Shown piece after piece: positions 17,818 through 26,061 of a DNA stretch of 64,000 bases. Positions within the stretch are counted from its first letter, which is position 1, and each line of letters begins with the position of its first letter. Location: the NCBI RefSeq assembly GCF_031844685.1, contig NZ_CP134605.1, forward strand, positions 5,329,001 to 5,393,000, in the 5' to 3' direction. The stretch is from Streptomyces sp. ITFR-21. GTDB taxonomy: Bacteria; Actinomycetota; Actinomycetes; Streptomycetales; Streptomycetaceae. The notes below the pieces were generated by a model. That model ran no database searches. It was not told where the DNA came from and saw nothing but the letters and a program-made list of their open reading frames with translations. The position numbers were made by a program, and so were the translations under genes.

Positions 17818-19487
17818 TGGGATTCGCCCGTACGTGCTCGGTCGCGCTGCTCGGCGTCGAAGGGGTCGTGGTCGAGGTCCAGGCCGACCTCGAACCCGGG
17901 GTGGCCGCCTTCGCCCTCGTCGGCCTGCCTGACAAGAGTCTCACCGAGAGCCGTGACCGGGTCCGCGCCGCCATCGTCAACAGCGGCGAGACCTGGCCGC
18001 AGAAGAAACTCACCGTCGGACTCAGCCCGGCTTCGGTCCCCAAGGGCGGCTCGGGGTTCGATCTCGCCGTCGCGTGCGCCGTACTCGCCGCCAACGACCG
18101 GATCGCGCCGAAATCCATCGCCGATCTGATGATGATCGGAGAGCTGGGCCTCGACGGCCGGGTCCGCCCGGTGCGCGGGGTGCTGCCCGCGGTGCTCGCC
18201 GCCGCCGACGCGGGCTACCGGCATGTCGTGGTGCCCGAGCGGACGGCGGCGGAGGCCGCCCTGGTCCCCGGTATGGCGGTGCTCGGCGTCCGCAGCCTGC
18301 GGCAACTGGTGGCGGTGCTCAACGACGAGCCGGTCCCGGAGGAGGACGAGGAAGGGGCCGACTCCGCCGGGCGGCCCGACCCGATGCTGGCCGGACTGAC
18401 CGTGCCCGGCGGGGGAGTGGGGACCGGGCTCGCCATCGCTTTCGGCGGCACGGCCAGGGTCGGCGCGGCGACGGGCTCGGGGCCCGCGGGTTCCGGGCTC
18501 GCCGTCCCCGGCGTCCCCGACCTGGCCGATGTGGCCGGACAGCGGGTGGCCAGACTCGCCCTGGAGGTCGCCGCCGCCGGAGGCCACCACCTCTACCTCA
18601 AGGGGCCGCCGGGAGCCGGGAAGACCATGCTCGCCGAACGGCTGCCCGGCATCCTCCCGCCGCTCAGCCGGCAGGAGTCCCTGGAGGTCACCGCCGTCCA
18701 CTCGGTGGCCGGCATCCTGCCCCCGGGCCGCCCGCTGGTCGACTCGCCGCCCTACTGCGCCCCGCACCACTCCGCCACCATGCCGTCCCTGGTCGGCGGC
18801 GGAAGCGGCCTGCCACGGCCGGGAGCGGTGTCCCTGGCCCACCGCGGGGTTCTCTTTCTGGACGAAGCGCCGGAATTCAGCGGGCAGGCGCTCGACGCCC
18901 TGCGGCAACCGCTGGAGGCCGGGCACGTCGTCGTCGCCCGCGCGGCCGGCGTGATGCGGCTGCCCGCCCGGTTCATGCTGGTGCTCGCCGCCAACCCCTG
19001 TCCCTGCGGGCGGTACTCGACGCTGGGCGGCTGTGACTGCTCGCCCGGCGCGGTGCGCCGCTACCAGTCCCGGCTCTCCGGGCCGCTGTTGGACCGGCTG
19101 GACCTGCGGGTCGAGGTCGAGGCGGTCAGCCGCAGCGACCTCGTCGGCGGCGGCAGGGCCGAGTCGTCGGCGGTCGTCGCCGCCAGGGTCCTGGAAGCCA
19201 GGGGCCGCGCCGCCGCCCGGTACGCCGAGACCCCCTGGCGGGCCAACAGCGAGGTGCCCGGCCACGAACTGCGTACCCGCTGGCACGTGGCCCCCGGCGC
19301 CCTGCTCACCGCGGAACGGGAGATGGAGCGCGGCACCCTCACCGCCCGCGGCCTGGACCGGGTGCTCCGCGTCGCCTGGACCCTCGCCGACCTCGCTGCC
19401 CATCCCCGCCCCGACCCCACCGACGTCCTCCAGGCCCTCCAACTGCGTACCGGCGTCAACCGCGGCGCGGTACTGGCGAGCACGTGA
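17817..19487 (+). CDS. ComM/YifB family Mg-chelatase-like AAA+ ATPase
   Basis: 556 aa. An N-terminal Lon/ChlI-type fold (VEVQADLEPGVAAFALVGLPD) precedes an AAA+ domain with Walker A GPPGAGKT at 263-270 and Walker B LFLDEA (D349-E350). ANPCPCG with following cysteines is typical of the family, as is LSGPLLDRLDLRVEV. ComM acts as a helicase promoting branch migration during natural transformation in Vibrio; in streptomycetes, not known for natural competence, the role is probably general recombination (inference). Start and stop overlap yraN and dprA by one base each. Confidence 0.9.
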   Translation: MGFARTCSVALLGVEGVVVEVQADLEPGVAAFALVGLPDKSLTESRDRVRAAIVNSGETWPQKKLTVGLSPASVPKGGSGFDLAVACAVLAANDRIAPKSIADLMMIGELGLDGRVRPVRGVLPAVLAAADAGYRHVVVPERTAAEAALVPGMAVLGVRSLRQLVAVLNDEPVPEEDEEGADSAGRPDPMLAGLTVPGGGVGTGLAIAFGGTARVGAATGSGPAGSGLAVPGVPDLADVAGQRVARLALEVAAAGGHHLYLKGPPGAGKTMLAERLPGILPPLSRQESLEVTAVHSVAGILPPGRPLVDSPPYCAPHHSATMPSLVGGGSGLPRPGAVSLAHRGVLFLDEAPEFSGQALDALRQPLEAGHVVVARAAGVMRLPARFMLVLAANPCPCGRYSTLGGCDCSPGAVRRYQSRLSGPLLDRLDLRVEVEAVSRSDLVGGGRAESSAVVAARVLEARGRAAARYAETPWRANSEVPGHELRTRWHVAPGALLTAEREMERGTLTARGLDRVLRVAWTLADLAAHPRPDPTDVLQALQLRTGVNRGAVLAST

Positions 19488-21139
19488 TGGAACCGCGGCA
19501 GGAGCGGCAGCACGGGCTGCCGGCGGGGGCGCCCGAGGTATCAGGTGCGGCCGGAGCCGCGCACGCTCCGGTAGGGCCCACGCGGCCGGGAGTGCCGGGA
19601 CCCTCAGGGGTTCCAGGGGTTCCAGGGGTTCCAGGGGTTCCAGGGGTTCCAGGCGGGCCGGGGGCGCCGGAGACGTCGGAGACGTCGGGTGCGCCGGGAG
19701 TGCAGGGAGCTCCGGTAGCGCCGGGGCGGCCGGGGGTGCCGAGGCCGCTGGAGGTTGCGGGGGTGTTCAGGGAGCCGGGGGCGCCGGAGACGCCAGGCAT
19801 GGCGGGGGCCGTGGGAGGGCAGGCGTCGAGCGCTCCGGGGTGGTCGGGAGCGGTGGGGCTGGCAGGGGCGCCCCGGGAGTCCGGGTCGCGGGTGGGCGGC
19901 GCTGTCGAGGCCGAGCTGCGGCGGCTCTACCGGGTCCGGCGGCCCGGGAGGTCCGGAGAGCCGGGAGAGGCCGACGGGTTCGGAGAGCGTGGACAGCCCG
20001 GAGAGGGGGAAGCGCTCGGCTACGCCGTGCCGTGGCAGGAGCGGGTGGCCCGGGTGGCGCTGACCAGGATCGCCGAACCCGGGGACGAGGTGATGGGCCG
20101 GGCGCTGCGGGACCGCGGAGCGGAGGAGGCACTGCTGGCGGTACGCGCGGGGAAGACGTTGCCCCGCGCGGGAGCGGTCAGGACCGAGGGCTACGCCGTC
20201 AGGGCCGCCGCCGCCGACCCGCTCGCCGATCTCGCCGCCGGGTGGGCGGCCGGAGCCCGCTTCCTGTGTCCGGGCGACGGCGACTGGCCCCGGCAGCTCG
20301 ACGACCTCGGCCTCCAACAGCCGTACGGCCTGTGGGTGCGCGGCCGGCCCTCGCTGCGGCTGTGGGCGCTGCGGTCCGTGGCCGTGGTCGGCGCCCGCGC
20401 CTGCACCGACTACGGCGCCCACATGGCCGTCCGGCTCGGGGCCGGACTGGCCGCCGCGGGCTGGACGGTGGTTTCCGGCGCCGCCTACGGCATCGACGCC
20501 GCCGTGCACCGCGGCGCCCTCTCCGCGGGCGGGGCCACCATCGGCGTGACGGCCGGCGGCATCGACCGGCCCTATCCGCCGCGCAACGCCCGGCTCATCG
20601 CCGACATCGCCGAACACGGCCTGCTGGTCGGCGAGTTGCCGCCGGGTGACCATCCGACCCGGAGCAGGTTCGTGCTGCGCAACCGGGTCATCGCCGCCCT
20701 CACCCGCGGCACGGTGGTGGTCGAGGCCCGCTACCGCAGCGGTTCCCTGATCACCGCTCGGCGGGCCGCCGCGCTCGGCCGGGTCACCATGGGCATCCCC
20801 GGTCCCTGCACCAGCGGACTGTCCGAGGGGGTGCACGAACTCCTGCGCGGTGAGGCGGCCGTGGTCACCGACGCCGCCGAAGTCGCCGAGCTCGTCGGGG
20901 AGATCGGCGCCGACCTCGCCCCGGTCCGGCACGGGCCGATCCTGCCCCGCGACCGGCTGCCCCCGGCGACCGCCCGCGTCCTGGAAGCGCTCCCGGGCCG
21001 CGGTGACGCGGACCCCGAGGATGTCGCGCGGGCCGCCGGTGCCGCCACGAGGGACACGCTCGGCCGCCTCTACGAATTGCAGGCCCTCGGCTTCGCCACC
21101 TGCGCGGCCGGCCGCTGGACGCTGGTCCGTACCGACTGA
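19487..21139 (+). CDS. dprA: DNA-processing protein DprA with collagen-like N-terminal extension
   Basis: DprA loads RecA on single-stranded DNA. The Rossmann core is clear: VAVVGARACTDYGAHMA near residue 300, VVSGAAYGIDAAVHRGAL, GGIDRPYPPRNA, LRNRVIAALTRGTVVVEA and GSLITARRAA, followed by a C-terminal winged-helix-like domain. Recognisable homology starts only near residue 183 (WQERVARVALTRIAEPGD). The preceding ~180 residues are low-complexity Gly/Pro/Ala with GVP repeats, which is unusual for DprA. The ATG in the comM stop (TGATG) is taken as start, but a downstream start such as GTG 20027 is possible. Confidence 0.88.
   Translation: MEPRQERQHGLPAGAPEVSGAAGAAHAPVGPTRPGVPGPSGVPGVPGVPGVPGVPGGPGAPETSETSGAPGVQGAPVAPGRPGVPRPLEVAGVFREPGAPETPGMAGAVGGQASSAPGWSGAVGLAGAPRESGSRVGGAVEAELRRLYRVRRPGRSGEPGEADGFGERGQPGEGEALGYAVPWQERVARVALTRIAEPGDEVMGRALRDRGAEEALLAVRAGKTLPRAGAVRTEGYAVRAAAADPLADLAAGWAAGARFLCPGDGDWPRQLDDLGLQQPYGLWVRGRPSLRLWALRSVAVVGARACTDYGAHMAVRLGAGLAAAGWTVVSGAAYGIDAAVHRGALSAGGATIGVTAGGIDRPYPPRNARLIADIAEHGLLVGELPPGDHPTRSRFVLRNRVIAALTRGTVVVEARYRSGSLITARRAAALGRVTMGIPGPCTSGLSEGVHELLRGEAAVVTDAAEVAELVGEIGADLAPVRHGPILPRDRLPPATARVLEALPGRGDADPEDVARAAGAATRDTLGRLYELQALGFATCAAGRWTLVRTD
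19607..19651 (+). repeat. Five perfect 9-bp tandem repeats GGGGTTCCA
   Basis: Five uninterrupted copies in the dprA frame encode (GVP)5. The unit is a whole number of codons, so copy-number change keeps the frame. GTT and CCA are rare codons for this genome, showing that the array grew by repeat expansion rather than codon selection. Confidence 0.9.
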
Positions 21140-21459
21140 GCCGGCCCGCCGCCCCGGCGCGGCTGACACCGTCGACACACCATCAGGTGACAGCGGAACG
21201 CTGTGACCTGGGACGACCGCGGGACCGACCACCCGGGGCCCGGCGGCGCCGGATGATGGCGCGCGGGTGGGCGGCCTTGACCCCGCGCCGGGTCCGCCAC
21301 CCGGGCCGGCACCACCGCGACCGCAGCGGAACGTATCTGCGCATGTTCACCACGGATGCCGTAGCAATGAGCGACACTGTGGTCACGCTACGCTCGCGGA
21401 GGCTCGATTTTCCGACAACCCCCGTGACAACGCCCCGGCAGAACGGCTCACAACGACGC
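21140..21459 (+). other. Upstream region of whiG
   Basis: 320 nt between dprA and whiG. The whiG frame extends back to 21187, but the extra codons are poorly conserved and arginine/histidine-rich, so I treat them as non-coding. It contains a 27-nt near-perfect dyad (21184-21210) and a possible -10 TACGCT near 21390. Confidence 0.5.
21184..21210. promoter_or_regulatory. 12-bp dyad upstream of whiG
   Basis: Arms CAGGTGACAGCG and CGCTGTGACCTG with a GAA centre; 11 of 12 positions pair. It lies 45 nt after the dprA stop. It could be a terminator stem or an operator; the short 3-nt loop and lack of a T tract leave both open. Confidence 0.45.
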
Positions 21460-22293
21460 ATGCCCCAGCACACCCCCGGGTCGCAGCGGGCGACGGCAGC
21501 GACCGCCGCCCCCACGGCCACCCGGCCCGCCGCCCCCACCTCGCTCGACGCGTTGTGGCGGACCTACAAGTCCACGGGGGACGCAAGGCTGCGGGAACAA
21601 CTGATCCTGCACTACTCGCCGCTGGTGAAGTACGTGGCGGGACGGGTCAGCGTCGGGCTGCCGGCCAACGTCGAACAGGCCGACTTCGTGTCCTCCGGAG
21701 TCTTCGGACTCATCGACGCCATCGAGAAGTTCGACCCCGAGCGCGCCATCAAGTTCGAGACCTACGCGATCACCCGCATCCGCGGCGCCATGATCGACGA
21801 ACTGCGCGCGCTGGACTGGATCCCCCGCTCCGTCCGGCAGAAGGCCCGCGCGGTCGAACGCGCCTACGCCACGCTCGAAGCGAAGCTGCGCCGCACACCC
21901 AGCGAACCCGAGGTCGCCGCCGAGATGGGCGTCGGGCTGGAGGAACTGCACGGTGTCTTCAGCGCGCTCTCGCTCGCCAACGTGGTCGCGCTGGAGGAAC
22001 TGCTGCACGTCGGCGACGGCGGCGGCCGGCTCAGCCTGGTGGACACCCTCGAGGACACCGGCGCCGACGACCCCGTCGAGGTCGCCGAGGACCGCGAACT
22101 ACGCCGGCTGCTCGCCCGCGCGGTGAACACCCTGCCCGAGCGCGAGAAGACCGTCGTCACCCTCTACTACTACGAGGGGCTCACGCTCGCCGAGATCGGA
22201 CAGGTACTGGGCGTCACCGAGAGCCGGGTCAGCCAGATCCACACCAAGTCGGTTCTTCAACTCAGGGCAAAGCTGGCCGACGTGGGCCGGTGA
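21460..22293 (+). CDS. whiG: RNA polymerase sigma factor WhiG (sigma-28 type)
   Basis: Sporulation sigma factor that commits aerial hyphae to septation. The start MPQHTPGSQR is chosen by similarity to the S. coelicolor protein start; the ribosome binding site is weak. 277 aa. Region 2 is conspicuous (LILHYSPLVKYVAGRVSVGL, then DFVSSGVFGLIDAIEKFDPE and KFETYAITRIRGAMIDELR). Region 4 ends in TLPEREKTVVTLYYYEGLTL and VTESRVSQIHTKSVLQLR. Known targets in S. coelicolor are whiH and whiI, and the anti-sigma factor RsiG with c-di-GMP controls it; neither is in this window. Confidence 0.96.
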   Translation: MPQHTPGSQRATAATAAPTATRPAAPTSLDALWRTYKSTGDARLREQLILHYSPLVKYVAGRVSVGLPANVEQADFVSSGVFGLIDAIEKFDPERAIKFETYAITRIRGAMIDELRALDWIPRSVRQKARAVERAYATLEAKLRRTPSEPEVAAEMGVGLEELHGVFSALSLANVVALEELLHVGDGGGRLSLVDTLEDTGADDPVEVAEDRELRRLLARAVNTLPEREKTVVTLYYYEGLTLAEIGQVLGVTESRVSQIHTKSVLQLRAKLADVGR

Positions 22294-22320
22294 CCACGAC
22301 CGGGTGTCTACAGTGGGGTA

Positions 22321-22902
22321 ATGCCCAGGATTCGAGCGGCCTCGGTGGCCGAGCACCGGACGATGCAGCGCCGTGCCCTGCTGGACGCCGCACGGGCGCT
22401 GCTGTCCGAGGGCGGCACCGAAGCCCTGACCTTCCCCGCCCTGGCCGAGCGCACCGGGCTGGCACGTTCCTCGGTCTACGAGTACTTCCGCTCCCGCGCG
22501 GCGGTCGTCGAGGAACTGTGCGCCGTCGACTTCCCGGTCTGGACCGCCGAGGTCGAGGCCGCCATGGCCGCCGAGGACACCCCCGAGGCCCGGATCGAGG
22601 CATACGTCCGCGCCCAGCTCAACCTGGTCGGCGACCGCAGGCACCGCGCGGTCGTCGCCATCTCGGCCGGGGAGCTGGACGCCGGCGCCCGGGAGAAGAT
22701 CCGAGCCGCGCACGGCGGCCTGATCGCCATGGTAGTCACCGCTCTCGCTGACCTCGGCCACCCCGAACCCCGCCTGATCGCCATGCTGCTTCAGGGCACC
22801 GTCGACGCCGCGGTCCGCCGCATCGAACTCGGCGCCGCCGAGGACCCCGAGCGCATCATCGACGCCGCGGTCGGCGTCGCGCTCCACGGTGTGTCCCGCT
22901 AG
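22321..22902 (+). CDS. TetR-family transcriptional regulator
   Basis: 193 aa. An N-terminal helix-turn-helix of TetR type is visible in LLDAARALLSEGGTEALTF followed by LAERTGLARSSVYEYFRSRA. The C-terminal ligand domain has no residues pointing to an effector. It is 27 nt downstream of whiG on the same strand and may be cotranscribed with it. Its 3' end overlaps the convergent LytM-like gene by 4 nt. The target is unknown. Confidence 0.88.
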   Translation: MPRIRAASVAEHRTMQRRALLDAARALLSEGGTEALTFPALAERTGLARSSVYEYFRSRAAVVEELCAVDFPVWTAEVEAAMAAEDTPEARIEAYVRAQLNLVGDRRHRAVVAISAGELDAGAREKIRAAHGGLIAMVVTALADLGHPEPRLIAMLLQGTVDAAVRRIELGAAEDPERIIDAAVGVALHGVSR

Positions 22903-23690
22903 GGCCCGTCGTTCGGATCTTCGCGGCGTCGCGGGTCCGGTGCGCTCGCCTGCCGTGGCCTCGTCGGTCGACGACACACCGCGTCGCCTCCCACCTCGGC
23001 CTCGCACGGGCACGCAACCGGACCCCGCTCCTCGACCCGCGCAGATGCACGCGACAGGCCCTGGCCCGGCGCTTCCCCGCGCAGCGGCAGCAGCCGGGAG
23101 GGGCCCGCTCGGCGCAGGGCGGCCGGGAGGAGCGACAGCGGGTCCAGGTAGGTGTCACCGGCCAGCAGCCCCCAGTGCAGGCAGCCGGCCGGGCAGTGCG
23201 GCAGGGCGCCGGTGAGCACGCCCACCGGGCGGCCGGCCGCGACAGGGGCGCCGACGGGAAGAGCGCCCCGGACGGGTTCGTAGGTGGTGCGCAGGCCGCC
23301 CGGATGCCGGAGGACGACGACGGGGATGCCGCCGACCGGTCCGGTGAAGGCGACGCGGCCGGGAGCGGCGGCGCGCACCGGGATGCCGCGGCCGGCCCGC
23401 AGGTCGACACCGCGGTGGCCGGCCGCCCACGGGGCCGCGGGCGGGGCGAAGGCGCGCAGGACGAGCGGGCGGCCCCGTGGGCCCGGTCCCGCCACCGGCC
23501 AGCAGCGGTCGGCCGCGCACCCCGCGGCCGGGGCGGCGGAGGCGCGCGGCCCGTGCGGGACGGCGGCAGGGCGCGGGGCGCCGGCCGAGGGCAGGGCGCC
23601 GGCCGGGCGGCGGGCGGGGGCGCCCGGGGCCGTGGTCAGGAGGGCCGCGGTCACCGCGAGGACGGCCGGCCACGTTGCCGTGAAGGTCAT
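22899..23690 (-). CDS. M23 (LytM-like) peptidase-family secreted protein, possibly inactive
   Basis: 263 aa beginning MTFTATWPAVLAVTAALLTT, a plausible signal peptide. The LytM zinc site is recognisable: H92 and D96 in GHRGVDLRAG and H172 in CLHWGLL. In active enzymes the last motif is HxH; here the first histidine is C170, leaving the zinc ligands but not the catalytic histidine. The protein may therefore bind rather than cut peptidoglycan. The last ~60 residues (after SRLLPLRGE) are basic, low-complexity and poorly family-like, perhaps from a lost stop. Divergent from rpsB. Confidence 0.8.
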   Translation of the reverse strand: MTFTATWPAVLAVTAALLTTAPGAPARRPAGALPSAGAPRPAAVPHGPRASAAPAAGCAADRCWPVAGPGPRGRPLVLRAFAPPAAPWAAGHRGVDLRAGRGIPVRAAAPGRVAFTGPVGGIPVVVLRHPGGLRTTYEPVRGALPVGAPVAAGRPVGVLTGALPHCPAGCLHWGLLAGDTYLDPLSLLPAALRRAGPSRLLPLRGEAPGQGLSRASARVEERGPVACPCEAEVGGDAVCRRPTRPRQASAPDPRRREDPNDGP

Positions 23691-23956
23691 GCGCTCACGA
23701 TGGCCGATCCGCCCGCAGCCGCGATGATCTTGGTCCGTGACCTGTGGATAACTCGGGTGTCGCCTGGTACTCCGCCCGTCCCGTACACTTCCCATGGCGA
23801 TTCGGGTCACCGGATCGACTTCGCACGCCCCGCCACCTACCCCCGTTCAGGGGCGGTGGCCGCGCCCCTCGGTCCCTCGTGGCACGGCGCGTCGGGGCGT
23901 CAGGCGTGGCCGCCGTCCGGTGGCCGCGATAACCGAGCACCTCAAGGAGTACGGCC

Positions 23957-24883
23957 ATGGCCGTCGTCACGATGCGGGAGCTGCTGGAGAGCGGCGTCCA
24001 CTTCGGGCACCAGACCCGCCGCTGGAACCCGAAGATGAAGCGCTTCATCTTCACCGAGCGCAACGGCATCTACATCATCGACCTGCTCCAGTCGCTGTCG
24101 TACATCGACCGCGCTTACGAGTTCGTCAAGGAGACCGTCGCGCACGGCGGTTCCATCATGTTCGTCGGTACCAAGAAGCAGGCGCAGGAGGCCATCGCGG
24201 AGCAGGCGTCCCGCGTCGGCATGCCCTACGTCAACCAGCGCTGGCTGGGCGGCATGCTCACCAACTTCTCGACCGTCTACAAGCGCCTGCAGCGCCTCAA
24301 GGAGCTTGAGGAGATCGACTTCGAGGACGTGGCCGCCTCCGGCCTCACCAAGAAGGAGCTGCTGGTCCTCTCCCGCGAGAAGGACAAGCTGGAGAAGACC
24401 CTCGGCGGCATCCGCGAGATGCAGAAGGTTCCCAGCGCCGTCTGGATCGTGGACACCAAGAAGGAGCACATCGCGGTCGGTGAGGCGCGCAAGCTCCGTA
24501 TCCCGGTCGTCGCGATCCTGGACACCAACTGCGACCCTGACGAGGTCGACTACAAGATCCCCGGCAACGACGACGCGATCCGCTCCGTCACGCTGCTCAC
24601 CCGGGTGATCGCCGACGCCGTCGCCGAGGGCCTCATCGCCCGCTCCGGCGCCGCGCTGAACGACAAGAAGGTCGAAGGCGTCGCCGAGCCGCTCGCCGAA
24701 TGGGAGCGGGACCTCCTTGAGGGCGAGAAGAAGGCGGACGACGGCGAGACCGCCGCCGCTGGGACCGCCGAGGCCGACGCCCCGGTTGCCGACGCCCCCG
24801 TCGAGACCCCGGCCGCCGAGGCTCCTGCCGTCGAGGCCGCCGCCGAGACCCCTGCCGCCCAGGACGACGCCGAGCAGGCCTGA
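23957..24883 (+). CDS. rpsB: 30S ribosomal protein S2
   Basis: S2, 308 aa, starting MAVVTMRELLESGVHFGHQT with the diagnostic RRWNPKMKRFIF, RWLGGMLTNFSTV and IAVGEARKLRIPVVAILDTN. AAGGAG lies about 8 nt upstream. The last ~55 residues are an Ala/Glu/Val/Pro tail typical of actinobacterial S2 proteins. The 266-nt upstream gap, shared with the divergent LytM-like gene, must hold the promoter; TACACT near 23786 is a candidate -10. It leads the conserved rpsB-tsf-pyrH-frr order. Confidence 0.98.
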   Translation: MAVVTMRELLESGVHFGHQTRRWNPKMKRFIFTERNGIYIIDLLQSLSYIDRAYEFVKETVAHGGSIMFVGTKKQAQEAIAEQASRVGMPYVNQRWLGGMLTNFSTVYKRLQRLKELEEIDFEDVAASGLTKKELLVLSREKDKLEKTLGGIREMQKVPSAVWIVDTKKEHIAVGEARKLRIPVVAILDTNCDPDEVDYKIPGNDDAIRSVTLLTRVIADAVAEGLIARSGAALNDKKVEGVAEPLAEWERDLLEGEKKADDGETAAAGTAEADAPVADAPVETPAAEAPAVEAAAETPAAQDDAEQA

Positions 24884-24973
24884 GCCTCCCGGTACCGCCC
24901 TGCCCGCGCAGCCGCTCAGGCCGCGCGGGCAGTACGGCGAGACCGCCGAGAACGACGAGAAGCACGTGTGACG

Positions 24974-24999
24974 ACGGCGGGGGCCCACGCCCCCGCCGT
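24974..24999 (+). terminator. Attenuator-like hairpin between rpsB and tsf
   Basis: Perfect 11-bp arms (ACGGCGGGGGC and complement) with a 4-nt loop CCCA/C and a trailing TT. Placed between two genes normally cotranscribed, it probably lowers rather than blocks readthrough into tsf. Confidence 0.65.
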
Positions 25000-25042
25000 T
25001 GACCCGTGAATCCACCGACCATTCGGGAAGAGACCACAACCC

Positions 25043-25879
25043 ATGGCGAACTTCACCGCCGCCGACGTCAAGAAGCTCCGCGAGCTCACCGCCGCGGGCA
25101 TGATGGACTGCAAGAACGCCCTCACCGAGGCCGAAGGCGACCTGGACAAGGCCGTCGAGATCCTCCGCGTCAAGGGCCAGAAGGGCGTCACCAAGCGCGA
25201 GGGCCGCTCGGCCTCCAACGGCGCCGTCGTCTCCCTGATCGCCCCCGACAACACCGAGGGCGTCCTGGTCGAGCTCAAGTGCGAGACCGACTTCGTCGCG
25301 AAGGGCGACAAGTTCGTCGCCCTCGCCAACGCCATCGCCGAGCACGTCGCCGCCAGCAAGCCGGCCGGTATCGAGGCGCTGCTCGGCTCCGAAATCAAGG
25401 ACGGCCAGACCGTCCAGGCCTTCGTGGACGAGGCCAACGCGACTCTCGGCGAGAAGATCGTGCTCGACCGCTTCGCCCAGTTCAGCGGCGGCTACGTCGC
25501 CTCCTACCTGCACCGCACCAGCCCGGACCTGCCCCCGCAGGTCGGCGTGCTGGTCGAGCTGGACAAGGAGGACGCCCAGACCGCCAAGGACATCGCCCAG
25601 CACATCGCCGCGTTCGCGCCGACGTTCCTGAGCCGCGACGAGATCGACGCCCAGACGGTGGAGAACGAGCGCCGGGTCGCCGAGGCCACCGCCCGCGAGG
25701 AGGGCAAGCCCGACGCCGCCCTGCCGCGGATCGTCGAAGGTCGGCTGAACGGCTTCTTCAAGGAAAACGTCGTCGTGGAGCAGGCGTTCGCCAAGGACGC
25801 CAAGAAGACCGTCCAGAAGGTCCTGGACGAGGCCGGCGTCAAGCTCCAGCGCTTCGCCCGCTTCCGCGTCGGCGTCTGA
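25043..25879 (+). CDS. tsf: Translation elongation factor Ts
   Basis: GDP/GTP exchange factor for EF-Tu, 278 aa. Signature sequences: KLRELTAAGMMDCKNALTEA, LDKAVEILRVKGQKG and ELKCETDFVAKGDKFVALAN, the last being the Ts core contact region. AGAGA precedes the ATG. The length fits the actinobacterial form (about 278 aa, with a shorter coiled-coil region than Gram-negative EF-Ts). It is followed by an unusually well-paired hairpin before pyrH. Confidence 0.98.
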   Translation: MANFTAADVKKLRELTAAGMMDCKNALTEAEGDLDKAVEILRVKGQKGVTKREGRSASNGAVVSLIAPDNTEGVLVELKCETDFVAKGDKFVALANAIAEHVAASKPAGIEALLGSEIKDGQTVQAFVDEANATLGEKIVLDRFAQFSGGYVASYLHRTSPDLPPQVGVLVELDKEDAQTAKDIAQHIAAFAPTFLSRDEIDAQTVENERRVAEATAREEGKPDAALPRIVEGRLNGFFKENVVVEQAFAKDAKKTVQKVLDEAGVKLQRFARFRVGV

Positions 25880-25981
25880 CCACCGCGGCGGCGGACACTC
25901 CACGGAGGCGTCCGGCCGCCGAATGTCCGACGGCCCCGCTAGGGTCGTAGTCGGCCGCCCGCCGGCCGGCCGCAGATGTCG

Positions 25982-26034
25982 AGGAGGCCATTGCCGTCCA
26001 GGGAACCCACGAGGACCCGCGGCAATGGCCTCCT
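25982..26034 (+). terminator. 15-bp hairpin containing AGGAGG/CCTCCT, between tsf and pyrH
   Basis: Perfect arms AGGAGGCCATTGCCG (25982-25996) and complement (26020-26034) around a 23-nt loop, followed by TTTG. It ends 13 nt before the pyrH ribosome binding site. A terminator or attenuator is likely; the 3' arm carries an anti-Shine-Dalgarno-like CCTCCT that could also pair with the GAGGAG site of pyrH. Confidence 0.7.
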
Positions 26035-26061
26035 TTGTACGTGCACGAGGAGAAGACCCCC

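Noticed and set aside
19607..19651. CRISPR-like array
   Set aside because: Repeat units are 9 bp, contiguous and without spacers; they encode GVP in frame.
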